Positions 11,019-23,800 of a DNA stretch of 64,000 nucleotides are shown here, piece after piece. Positions within the stretch are counted from its first letter, which is position 1. Each line of letters begins with the position of its first letter. Source of the stretch: Psettodes erumei (taxonomy: Eukaryota; Chordata; Actinopteri; Pleuronectiformes; Psettodidae); the NCBI GenBank assembly GCA_016785225.1, contig JAFBJZ010000112.1, positions 1,178,001 to 1,242,000 of the forward strand, in the 5' to 3' direction. The notes beneath the pieces are model-generated. The model was not told where the DNA came from and made no database searches. It saw only the letters and a program-made list of their open reading frames with translations. A program made the position numbers and the translations under genes.

Positions 11019-14000
11019 CTATTCTTGGCCAAATCCTTCTGTCTCCTCGATGGCAAAGAGCAGCTTCTCTTTCAGCTGCTCAAAGCTCTTGTAAGGAGGC
11101 AAGTCCAGACGGTTGAAACTGAAAAGACCAAGAGAGAGGACCAAACGTCGGCATAAAGGCACATAATGAAGCGTTCACTGGCGGTAAACCGGGTTCTCAT
11201 GCGCAGGTTTCACACAGCCATGGCCAAAAAAACCCCAACAATCTCCGTCACCATGTGAATGAAATGGGAGGCATCAAAAAGTGACGACAGACAGAAAAGT
11301 GTGGGGACAAAAGCATTTGGAATTGACACAGTTTTGTGGGAGAAGTGGAGTATTCTCTGATTCTTGGCCATGACTGTATTATCCCAGGGATATTAACAGT
11401 TTTTCCAAAAAAAACCCACTTTGCCTGGACCTGGAGTAAAGCATCCCTCAAGTCATGGCACGTTACTTAGCGCGCCTTGTGTTTTTTTTCTCCTGTCGGT
11501 TCATTGCTTATATGATTTGAATTATAATAATATAATATAACTTCACGCGCCAGAACATCTGGGCCAACCGCTGTGTGAGAGGAATGAATCCCATAACTCA
11601 GAGGCGCGGCGCTCCACTCACCACGTGTGGCTCCGAGGAAGCCACGTGTCCTTCCCCACCTTCTCGATGCAGAACTTCTGGGGGCCGTTGCTTCCTGCGG
11701 TGCAGGAGAAAAAAAAACACGGGTGAGAAGAATTCGGTCCAGACTGAGAGCGGTTCCGCTTTGTTCTGCAGGGCTCTGAGCATCGGCACAATGAATTGGA
11801 AATAAAAACATGGATAATACGATGACGTGCCAAGTCTCAGCCTGACTGTAAAGTAGGTTTATGTCAGTGCAGAAAGAGCTGTGCGGGAGATGGAACCCTT
11901 TTAATGCATGACGTGCAAAATTAATTGGACACTTGGCTGCTACGTGTTCCTTGGACAGCTGCGAGTTGTTTCAACATGATTCCATACTGAATAGAGGTCA
12001 CAGGTAACTCAGGAGTTGAGATTTCCCCATTCGGGTTGACAGCTGCTGTTGTCTGTCACTGTGAGGAGGGAAGTGAAGAAGACAAATTGAAGGTTGAAGA
12101 AAAGTTCACGCAGAAGACGCGCGGGAGAACGTAGATCGAGCAGCACAGGTCCTGCGTATGAGCAGAAAATCTAAAGCCCCGTTTGACTGCGCAGGAAGTG
12201 GAGAAAGCTGGGCAGGATGCAGGGGGACGTGTTTGCTGGTCACACACTGCGTGTCAGTAGCGATTAGGTGGTAAATGTGTTGCTCTTTGTGTGTCACTGA
12301 CCCATGAGTTCAGCGAAGCCGCCCAGAGGAAGCCGGCAGGTCCCGGTGACGAACTGCATGAGCCGCAGTCGCACCTCGTTGTCCACCTCTTTCACCAGCT
12401 GCAGGGGGGGAGGAGACGAGAGCAGACACAGTCAGCGCTGACCGCGAGCTTACCGACCGGGACGGGCCGGGACCCGGCCGGGACCGGACGCCCCTCTTTT
12501 CTGAGCCTACCTGCCAGAACCAGATGATCTGCTTGCTGTTCCTGGTGTAGTGGCGATACACAGTGTTTCTCTGCCAGTCCTGCAGGTCCACCTCCTGCAT
12601 GCCGCACAGCATCACCTGGGACACACACACACACACACACAATTCAAATCAATATTACTCTTGTACATAATGTACCTACTATTTTTTTTTACTGCTATCC
12701 CATATTTTATTGCTTTTGTATTTCTCTTTCTATTGATATCTCTTTATGTTTTTGTTTTCTCGCTGTGGGACTAATAAATGTTTATCTCATCGTAATGATA
12801 AATTAACTGGTAAGAGCTTAAAACCAATTTGTGCTCACCTCCAGTTCCTTTTCATCAAAGTACTGGAGCCACTGGAGTGGAACCACCTCGTTGAATCCAT
12901 CCAGGAAAGCTTTGGTCTGACCTTCGACCCCGCGGGAGAACCTCCACTCTGCCATCAGACTGCAAACCAGACAGCAACAAGGGATGTGTTGTCGTCGACA
13001 AGTATTCCTGGGCCAAACATTACTGCTGTGATGATAAAACAGTGGCCACACTGAACCTGATGTACTCCTCCTTGTTCTCCTCGGTGACCAGAACGTTGGC
13101 GCCATCGGGTTTGAGGTCATGGGAGGTGATCTTCCCCAAAATCTCCATGTCCACCGAGAAGTACATCTCCAGGCCGCACTCTTCGATGTTGTTGTCCCTG
13201 AGGAGACATGAGATTGCGTTGCTGTCGCAGAACAATGCAGGGAGAGCAGCTGTTGGTGCAACAAAAGAATCATTAACGTGAGTGATCCGTCAGCCTCTGG
13301 GTTTTTGGGTTGTTGTTTTTTTTTAAATAATGGATTACATCTTGTCTGCAGTTAAGTGAGACTTCCCCTCCCCAGTTACTCCTGTCTCTCATCCCTGTGT
13401 GTGTGGATGGGCTTCCCCAGTCTGTCCTCTGTCCAGATCTCTGTGGTGGGGGCTTCCCCGTTGTCTCAACACAGAGTCCTCACTAAAAACACTTCTTGCT
13501 TTAATATTAATGCAGCATATAAAGTTATGTACTTCCTTTACTTGAATTGTTTTTTCCATTATTGACAGGCATGTCTTTTGTCCCTGTGACATAGAACTGC
13601 ATTTCTGTCTAAACTGGAAGACTTTCTCTGATGCTCCTCCAGAGGTTTCTCCCTGTTTTCCTGTTGAAGGTGTATTATTGTGGAGCTTTTCCTGATTTAA
13701 ATCAGAGGTCCAAGGACAGAGGGCGCTGTACGTTGCATATTTTTAAAACCCCCTGAGAGAGAGAGACATATTTGAGATTTTGGGCTTTGTGGTCTCGACT
13801 TGTCTCGAGGTTTACTCACAGCTGCAGGTCAGTCCCAGTGGTCCAGCTCAAACACGGACATAAAACATTGGTGCCTTTTGGTTCAGTTTTGTTTGGCTTT
13901 CACACAGACTTGATACAAAGGAAGCAAAGGTTGTGAACTTTAAGTTGCGCTCGTTTTGAGTTTTAAGAGTAAATCAGACCAAGTGCATGTGGACAAAAGA

Positions 14001-17000
14001 GTTTGAGCGCCAACAGCTCTGGTGTGACAGACCTGTCGGGGCTCTTGAGAGATGAGAACTCTCTGGATAATTTTGTTTAGGATGCACGTACTGGCTCTTT
14101 AACCAAAAGCTTCACTCAGAGCAAAGAGCTGTGGGATGTCAAACAGCTTGTCAGAAGGCTGTGTAGACAGAGGACGCAAATGACCTGATCCATATGAGGG
14201 AGTTGTAGAACTCCGGGTCTATGGACTCGAGATCTTTGAGGATGAGCTTCTTGTTCAGCATGCGCTTGTAGAAAGGCAGGGAGAAGCCCGTGTCGATGAA
14301 CTTGCCGTGGAAAAGTGCCTGCAGGAATGGACATAAGAGCAACCTTTTTCTTTAAATGTTACCGTGCTGGTCAACCTGAAAATATGAACACACATATGTT
14401 TGTGTTCGTCAAAGCCCAAAGCTTAACAACTGTTTTTTGCGGTACGTGAACTTGCCATTGCAATGAAGCGGCCTATGAAGCAGAAGTAGGAGAGGTGGTC
14501 GGGGTTGATAGCTGAGGCCGGGTTGATCTGCAGACAGTAGTTGCTCTTGCCGGCGTATTCGAATAGACAGTACATGGGGTTCAGCACTTCATGGGACAAC
14601 AAGAAGAACCATTCTCTGAAAAGTGAGGAGTGAGACAGACAGAGGCAAGGGTCAAGGACAAAGAGAACAGAGGGTGCGATGGGCAGAGGGATTAGAATAG
14701 AAAAGGAGAAGGAAACAAAAAGGAGGAAAGGTGGAGAATAGGAAAAGAGACCAATTACAGCGTCCATATTCCAAAAATCTAAAATTCACGTTCTACTATT
14801 TTGTCTATATTACCGGGCCAAGCCACCGTAGTCAAGGCCCTCCTCGCCTCTGAAGATGACGTACAGTCTCCTCCTCAGGTCGTAGGGTTTGAGGGCCATA
14901 ATCTGCATGAAACAGACACAAAACTAAACCACAACATCTGCAAGGGATGCAGCGAGGCACAGTGATGGCATGAAAGATCCCGATATATAGCAGGGAAAAA
15001 TAAACTACACATGTAGGCTGTGGTTCATCACCGCACTTGAAACGTATTGTATGTACTATATGCTCTGTGTCGTTTGAAACGAAGACACTCACTTGCTGGA
15101 AAGAATCTTCAAACAGCGTCTGTCTGGAGACGGTGATCTTCACATGGCTGGGGAGAGCATTGGACTGCGGGAACACAGGACAACAGATGAGCACGTGCGA
15201 CAATAAGTTGAAGGTTTGTGTGTCGCTACCTACAGCGCGGCGAAGGAGGGGGAAGACGTCACCCACCTGGCACAGGTAGCGAAAATGTGCGAGCTTCCAC
15301 CGGAAGCTGCGCTCATAAGCGATCTGAGGGCCTTTGGTGCTGAGGAGAACAAAGACGTTGAAGAGTTTAAAATGCAGCTGGCAGACGCAACGCACAAGAA
15401 GCTTTTTTTTTCCTCTTCACCATATAATAAAAAAAAGTGACACATGTGAGATGTGCTCTAACATTTGGCAAACTCTCCTCGCTTCCTGGGGAAATGCATC
15501 AATTCTCCCTTTCATCCCGATGTATGCGTTCACTAAGATGAAAATTAAAGTGAACATATATTGTACCTTACATGAAGTATATGCACATTGGCTAAATTAA
15601 AGCGTACACTCCATCTGGTCCTAGTAAACATGTTTTATTAAGCTGCGCAGGCACACGCAGCTGCAGCTCTTCGGGCTATTGATCAAACAGTCTCTGGCAT
15701 GTCTTCAGGTAACATGTAATGTAATGCGGAACACATGAAGGAGCAAACGATTTTTAAAATGTGCTCTTACACGGACGACTTTCCAGTGCGGGGGTCGTTG
15801 AACGTGGTGGTGCGGGTGTTGTGGTCCACGAAGTACCGGACCCCTTCCCTCGTGTAGCGGATCTCCCAGCCTTCGGGCAGAGGGTCCTCATTCTGTAGCC
15901 TACACACACACGGATCGATCACATACGTGGACTGACAAATGATGGAAACCAAGGACAAAGCCCTGACCCATACATGACTGAACCACAACACTGGGACTAC
16001 TCTTCCATCTATATGGACCCAGCTGGGACCTCAAGTCGTTTTTGCCCAACTGCGCCAGCTGTCGGACTCAAACAGGCCGAGGGCATTCACCGAACAAACG
16101 CGACCAGCTGCGATCTCAACCACGACATAAAACTGTAGTAAAAGAAAAGTTAGCGTTAGCATGACCCTCGGAGTGATGTGTGAAAATAACTTGTGTTTCC
16201 TTATACGAGAAATTAGGGCAAATATCAACGAAAACGATTAAGCCAACGGCTGAGTGTGCGTGTTGTCCCTCTCCCGCTCCACCAACTACATGCAAGTTAG
16301 GTTGAATGGTGAAATTGTCTGTAGGTGTAACTGTGAGTGTGTCTGGTTGTTTTGCCTCTATATGTCAACCCCCCCCCCCGTCCCTGCACAGATAAGTGGT
16401 ATAGAAAATGGATGGATGGAACTCATGCAGGACCTGTGCTTGGTTGTAAAATTATACTGCAGGATGATATATTGATAAACTCAATCCAAACCTCATGTGA
16501 ACACAGCCTAGAAGAAATTCAACAACATGTTGTGCTATCATGGCTGACTGATGGCGGGGTAATGGGTTTTCTTGTTCTCCTGGGGGACAGACAAATTACT
16601 TCGAAACTTCTTTGATGATAATATGTAGCCCTGAACATCATGAGCTGCTGCGTAATATGCTACAAAAACGACTGCAAACATGTGTTTCAGGAATGCACCC
16701 TATGGTTTCTGATTAAGGTCACAGAACCACTGGAAGTTCGTGGTTTCTGGACATTGCTGTCGACTTGGGTGTGATTCTTACGACAGGTTTAGGTTCTGAT
16801 GAAAGAAAACGCGAGGGCGATCGTGAACGAAAACTTTTTTTTTTTTTTTTTCCAGACAAGCTGAAGCCCTGAAAAGAAGCTGCAGCGACGCGACTCCACA
16901 TCATGGCTTCATGGAGTATCGTACACCTACATAGTTCTTGTGCATTTTATAAACATGTCAAGCCATGGCCAGTTTCCACCGTTTTCTCCGAGCTCACCCT

Positions 17001-20000
17001 TGGGTTCGGGGGTCTTCCCACTGCGTCGTCTTGGTGTTATGGTTCACAAAGTACACTCGGTCATTGGAGTCCACGCGTCTCTCTTTGGTGGATTTACAAA
17101 CACACAGGAATCAGCATGTTAATGGACAGATTCTGGGCCCCACTATACGGCAACACATGTCAAGAGTGTTGCTAGTTCTCACAGTTATTTTGACATGCTG
17201 TACTCTGACAGGGAAAGAGGAGGCAACGAAACAGTTTGGATGCAGTCAGAAAAAAGTTCGTCCAACTTCAGAACAGGTACAATATGTACTTATGGATTTC
17301 TGTACTTTTCACACTTGCGTAAGTCCAGTGCATAGTGGAAAATGCGAGTAGGATTTAGGAGAAAAGAATGTGAACTCACCCCAACCAGGAGGTAGCGGGC
17401 CGAGGGGGTCGTTCTCAGCAGACATCATGGATGCCTGGAAACAAGGGACACACACACACATCCATTCAGGAAACACAGAACAGCCCAAATCTGGTCAAAA
17501 ATATTCCACGTATGCAGGTTTAAAAAAAATAAACAAAAAAATGAGAAAAAAAATAGATTCCACAGCAGGAAAATTGAAGATTCAAAAAAAGGCATGTGTT
17601 TGCATGTGTGGGCCAGAGGGCCTCTGTGACTGTTTACTGCTCCATGCGTCCCGGCTGCCTGTCTTGTGATTGGTGTCGTAAGATAATCATCATCAGCGAA
17701 GATGACGTCACGGCGTAGATCAAACACCGAGGAGAGGGGCCCTCAAGCCGACGAGTAGATTAAGGCAAGAGGCCGGGGTGTGCGTATTTCAAGTCAAAAC
17801 AAACGCACCCAAAGAAAGAGAGGAGACTCACAGGGCAAAGGATGGAATGATCAGATGACGATGACACGTTTATCCTGCCAGTTAAAAACATGACAGGAGA
17901 CTACCATTTACAGTATAGACCTATTTAATCTATGTTGGAATATCTGACCTGAGACTGACTCGAGTTAGGTATCACAGTGTGTCATATGTGTCACATGAAG
18001 TATTTGTCATTTGTTGTTGTAAGGCTGGATATGCAAAAGGGCTGCCTTTTAACTCTTTGAAAAGTCAAATACTAGCAGGGGAGTTCTGGACCTGTAATAC
18101 TGTAATACGCCCAATATCTGAGTCATTACAGACAAGAAAGAAAAGGAAATGTGACGAGAAACTGAATTAACTGCCAGGACGTTTACCTCCACCGAGAAGA
18201 CTATATGCTAATCTGTTACTTCATTCTGTTTGTTTTGGAGGTTTGGAGGGATTCTCACTTTTTGTTCCCAAAGGTGGCTCTTAGAAACTTAAATTTCTAA
18301 CTTAATCAAATAATCATATTTTGGGAGTGATCCAGATCTTGATCTAGGCCACTTTATATCTCCATGAATGCATAAATATTTGAAATAGGAAAAACTGGGG
18401 GAATCTATTTCAACGCTCCCAAGAAAATATCACAAATTGATCCAGACAGTCTTCTGGTTTTGGTAAAATGTTCAGCCTTTGTGGAGGTCTGCACTCTCTG
18501 GGTGCTTTTCGTTACGAAGTGGTTCAGTCAGAGCGACAGATCTCTGCTTTCGTCAGTTCTGGGTTGAGTCTTGTAAAAGGTCTGAAGCACTTTTTGACGA
18601 GCCGCTAAACGCTCACAGCTGGAAAGATCCAGTGTGGTCAGGTGACTCAATAAATAAGAGTTCTGAGAGAAAGGATGGCGGTTTGCAGATTGCAAGCATT
18701 GATCTCTGATCAGTAAACTGGACTTTTATAATGGGAATAAGCCATTATACAACCACGTACAAATATAACAGCAATCTAAACTTCACTCATTTACAAAGGG
18801 AAGACACGCTGGCCATGTCCTAGTGTGGCCCCGCTCTTTCCATTACTTGAACAAATGTATGTGGAATGTGGGTAATGCAGCTGGTGATTGAGCAGACAGG
18901 AGAAGAGGTGTGTTCTTACAGAGTAGAGGTATCTCTGGTTAAACTGGTGCATAGCTCCCTGCAGTTGGCTGCGCTGGCTCTGCCACTGCTCAAAGTTGCG
19001 GACCGATTCCATGGTGGGGCGCTGCCACGTGGTGGTGCGGGTGTTGTGGTCCACATAATAGATCCGGCCCCGGTCGTCCACCCGGCGCTCCCACCTGGCG
19101 CAGTACGGTTAGCGGAGACACAGATGCACGTGTGTGAGCTGATCCAGGACCTGTTCGCACCTGGCTGTAACATGTGTCTTCACTCGAGTGAATAATATAC
19201 CCAGAGTGTCCTGAGAATACACTTCTCTCCATCATGGGACGCTCTGCCTTTGGCAGATCATTTCCTTATGTACACTTAGTTGTGTAAATACAGTACTGTG
19301 CAGAAGTCTTAGACTACAACCAACTTTTCCATTAATCTTCATTTCGGCCTTTGCTAGCCTTAGCGTCTCTTAGCCTTTCCACCCTGTTCCCCTTCTGAAA
19401 AAGTCGAGACAGGGTGCTGCTATTCATCAAGTTTAAGTGGGGGGGTCACAATAAATATTTCAAACTTTAACCTGTAGAAGCTGCTTATTCCTGAAACTCT
19501 ATTTTAATACTGCATACATATTTCCTGTATTGTGTGGTTTTATTCTAATATAGAGATTGAGAAATAATTCCATATTATCTGTAGGAAATGTTCACTGAAA
19601 CAATAACACTGGTCTACAACAGTTTTGGTGTGCAGTCATGGTTGAAAGCCGTATTGTGTAAAAGTGGGTGTTAAGGTGACCTATATATGTATGCAGGTAA
19701 CAGGGGCCAGTTTAAACAGAAAGCTGACCCTGGTGAAGTTACAGAAATGGGCTAAAGACAGACAGATACTGACCCCAGTGGTAGTGGCTGTGGTCTTTCC
19801 CAAGTAGTAGTCCTGGTGTTGTGGTCTACATAGTATGTTCTCCCATGTGGGTCCTTCCTCTGCTCCCATCTAAAAAGACCCAACAATTAACGATGTGGGG
19901 AAAAAAAGCAGAATGCAAACGAAAAGCTTCATGCAGGTCACTATATCACTGTGAAATATGAGCGTGTGGGTTTGTTTGAAATAATGCAGTGATATAACAC

Positions 20001-20834
20001 AGGGACTACAGAGGGTGAACAGCTGGGGGGTGCTTTTACCCCGGGGGCAGAGGATCTGAGGCTCCAGCGTTGGGGACCTGCTGTCTGGGCTTGGCCCCGT
20101 CTGTCGTCACAGTTGCACCGCCACCGCTGCTGCCACCGCCTGCTCCTGAAGCGCTTGCTTCTCCCGGTGCCGGGGGGGAAGAGGATGATGATGAGGAGGA
20201 GGTTGTGACGGCAGCGGCCCCCTGGGCCGCGGAGGTGAGCGTGGAGGAGGAGGAGGGAGCAGCAGCAGCGGTGGCAGCGGCGCCATCGGGAGGTTTCGCG
20301 GCAGCAGAGGAGGCCGGAGCCTGTGCAGAGGGCGGCGGGGGTGGAGATGTGCTGTCCGGTGCCGTGATAGAGTCCGGCAGGGCGGCGTCTCGGCTGCGGT
20401 CCTCCTGGTCATCTGCAGCGGACAGCACGTCACCTGTTGTCGCAGATGATGGCCCAAGAGCAGCATCACACGACTCCCCGTTGACTGCAGGCGAGTCAGA
20501 CAAAGACAATGGTGCCATTTAAACTCACGACCTAAATCCTCTCTCCATCCATGACTTGATGTCGGGGGCGTCTTTAAGGAAGGCGTATTTTTAAAGAATT
20601 TTTGCATTTACTGTAAGTGCAAGACAGGAAGGTTAGGGGATGACATGCAGCAAAGGTCAAATCGCCTCTGACAGGCCTCTGAGAGGGAATTTAAGGAGTG
20701 AGATGGATATTCAACTTTTAGTATCTGGAAAAACACTGTAAACCTATGGCAGGGTCTCTGCACCAAAAGTCAGCCTATAGAACTTTACACTATATATATA
20801 CACATATATATATATATACTACACTATACACACG

Positions 20835-20865
<31 letters not shown>

Positions 20866-23800
20866 TTTGCAGGGCTGGCACTTTTCATTTAAAATCCGAA
20901 CCACACATCCGAGTATGGACATAAATGGAATATTCTTCAATATATCACGACACCGAAGGATCTGAGAGGTTATGTGCGGCAGTGTTTTAGATTCGTGACA
21001 GCCCATCTCAGGCGTACGAGCGAAGAATGAATATTCTTTTGTCAGTGTTATCGGAGTGCTGCGGGGGCTGTGCTCGCCCTCCTCGCTGCGATGCGCTCCG
21101 CTTCCCCCGGGGAGTTCTGCGCAGAGGTGCTGACAGCAGCAGAGATTACAGGCCCGGCTTAATGAAAATGAATCTAGCGCCGCGCACGTCTGACTGAGCG
21201 AACCACGGAGAAGTTAAAAGTGGCCTGAGCTCTGCTGAGGCAACACGACCAATACCTGCTGGAAACGTGCGCATGTACATCTGAGATGCTGCCACTGCCC
21301 TTGGGTAGGAGCAGACTTGTTTATCCCAGTGTCAATAAAATGAAAATAACAGCAGATAAGGCCAGGAGGGGCACTGGATGATCTTTAATTTTTGCCTTTG
21401 TTTTCTTTGGGTACGTGGGCTGGGCGGTATACAGGCTCATACCAAATACCGGTGGTTTTTTTTCCCATGATATGAATTTTTCCATATACCCCAATACCGG
21501 TGAGTGTGTAGCGTACAAAACGTTGGGAACGCAGAGCGGCGGAACGTCGCGCCGAAGGACATTGTTTGAGAGGGGGCTGTTTTGCAGTTGCACCAAACAA
21601 GCAGCATGCGAGAGCACAGCCTGTGCTGAGCGGTGAACAAAACAAACAACCCCAAACTGAAATTTCAGAATGGACAGAAAATGAAACAGAAGAACTGGTA
21701 CCAAAACGAGGAGCTGTGTCTGTTGTATGGAGCTTCTTCAGCTATAAAAAAATCTGACGTTGATCAAACTATAATATTATGCAAATGTTGTCTGGCTAAA
21801 GTTGTAGCCGCAGGAGGCAACACGAGCAATTTGCTCCACCACCTCAGCTGTCATCATGTCCTGCAGTATCAAGAGTGCATAAGTTCTGTATTTTGACTGC
21901 GACACTGATGCATTCTTATTCCTTCACTTCATTAGAATTATGAGTGCCACCTCTTTGTGAACAGCAGCAACTGTATTAATACTAGTGTGAACATTAATGT
22001 TTTTTACAATATTCACTCCTCATGACAGTAAAATAGGTCATTGTAAGCCAATTTACTGCAGTAATTATTCTCAGAACTATTAGAAAATTAACTTCCTGTC
22101 TTGCATGAAAAAAAATACTGTCAAATACCGTAATTTTGAAAAATACCGTGATATCAATTTTTGGTCATACTGCCCAGTACTAGTTTGTATATATAATGCA
22201 GTTTAGATGCCTATAGAACTTTGTTCATTATTTATTAACACATTTTCTGAATGAGGAGCTGAGGACATTAATTACTAGGGTAATATGCCACACACAGCTA
22301 AAAAGCAGATGATACACACATCATTTCAAACTTTATTTGAAATGATATATAACTGGTCTACGTCACCCAACACATGGCGAAACGCAGCACAGCAGACTCA
22401 CCTGTCCTGCTCTCTGTGTCGCTCTCTGAGGGTTGGTGGACCGGGGTGGAGTTGGGTGTGGCTTCTCCGTTGACAGCATGATCCAGGGTGGGACTGCAGG
22501 AGCTGGAAGGCGCCTGACCATCCAAGCCGTTGGAGGCCGAGCAGGAGTCGGACCTCGGGCCCAGGTCTGTGCCGTTCACTGTGCTTTAGGTGCAAACACA
22601 ACAATTCCCTAATTAACTGGCTCATTCTGAACCTATAGTTACATGTAAACAGTATTACTAACACAAAGCACTGCACAGGAAGAGATGGCAGCAAAGTCCC
22701 CACCAAATCTGTCCAGGTTGGAGAGCCCATCAGAGGCTAGCAATCCTCTCATTCCTTTACTTGTTCAATTCACCAACAGAATTTCACCTAAATTTCAAGA
22801 TTAATAGACTAACTCCAAATACTGAGTCAAAGACAAAACAGACGGGAAGTTCTGGTAATTCTTTGAGTGAAAACCCGCAGGTTTGACCATCATGCTCCTG
22901 CAGACAGGTTGTGTTGAGTGTTTTAACAGGCTGTGATCCTGGCGGACGGGGAAAAAAAAACTGAAATCAAGGCACGGGCGAGGTGCTTAAGACTCAGGAA
23001 GCACCCAGGTAGACAGAAAGAGATGAGACTGGCAGAAAACACGCCCGGGCATCACCGTGCTGTACAGACAAGCTAAAGAGACAAAGAGAGGAGTAGGCCC
23101 GGGGGTTGCCTGAACATCCGCTCCCGGCTAAACCGCCCACCATCTCCGTCTGGAAATCAAAAGTCACATTTTGGGGAAGGAGCAGAAAAAGCTAAGGGCC
23201 AAGTTTGAACCAAAAATGCTACTGCACTGAAAACTAACAGGAGGAAGGGTGCAAAATAAATCCACAGCTTTAGCCACATATTTAAGGTTCATCAAAACTT
23301 TCACAGCTAACAACACTGGAAAGTTAATAACTGCAGCGTAATGTGGCAGGCTCCCATTCATTCTCATTCAGCATATCAGTGGCCAACACAGAGGGTTGTC
23401 AGATTGCTGTGTGATAACCTGAGACCAGGTTTGTCAGGTTTTACCTCTAAAATCTGATCAGACGACAATCACGCCGTCAAGACGGAGCAGATCAGCTTTA
23501 ACCTTTGGCACATAAAACCCGAGAATGCTGAAAGGATGTACAAATGTCAAAGTGTTGCGTATGTGTGGGTTTTTCAAAACACAGGCAAACCCACTGAAAA
23601 AAAGCCATTGCCACCTTTCCCACTGTGTTTTTTTGTTTGTGTGTCACGTTTGATGCCACCAACACACCTGTGGAAAGGGAAAGTACACAGTAGACAGCAG
23701 CCTGGAGTCAAGGGACTGTTACTTCATGTCTTTTCCTTTGTGTCTTCAAACTTGACGGCTGAACAATGTTTGTGTGCTGCTGGAGCAGAGACGGATTGAA

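Larger units (their letters stand above)
11019..15339 (-). other. wwp1: wwp1 exons encoding the HECT catalytic domain
   Basis: Ten exons encode roughly residues 577-963. Readable family blocks are SFRWKLAHFRYLCQ, SNALPSHVKITVSRQTLFED, GEEGLDYGGLAREWFFLLSH, LFEYAGKSNYCLQINPAS, FIGRFIAMALFHGKFIDTG, EECGLEMYFSVDMEILGK, EWRFSRG, VYRHYTRNSKQIIWFWQ, LPLGGFAELMGSNGPQKF and the C-terminal EETEGFGQE. The active-site cysteine codon is split by the last intron (TG ends the exon at 11622; T begins the last exon at 11118). All catalytic-region motifs look intact, so the ligase should be functional. Confidence 0.95.

Noticed and set aside
11467..12640. Several 60-114 codon ORFs around the 3' wwp1 exons
   Set aside because: They span introns or are other-frame shadows of exons 11622-11694, 12302-12398 and 12511-12615.
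16373..16420. C-run plus GGATGGATGG motif as a tRNA-derived SINE
   Set aside because: The GTATAGAAAATGGATGGATG tail resembles fish repeats, but I could not find A and B boxes or element borders.
20070..20607. Long antisense and alternate-frame ORFs over the wwp1 linker exon
   Set aside because: They arise from the GC-rich linker exon; the frame with VNGES at its start and LPPG at its end joins the WW exons in phase.
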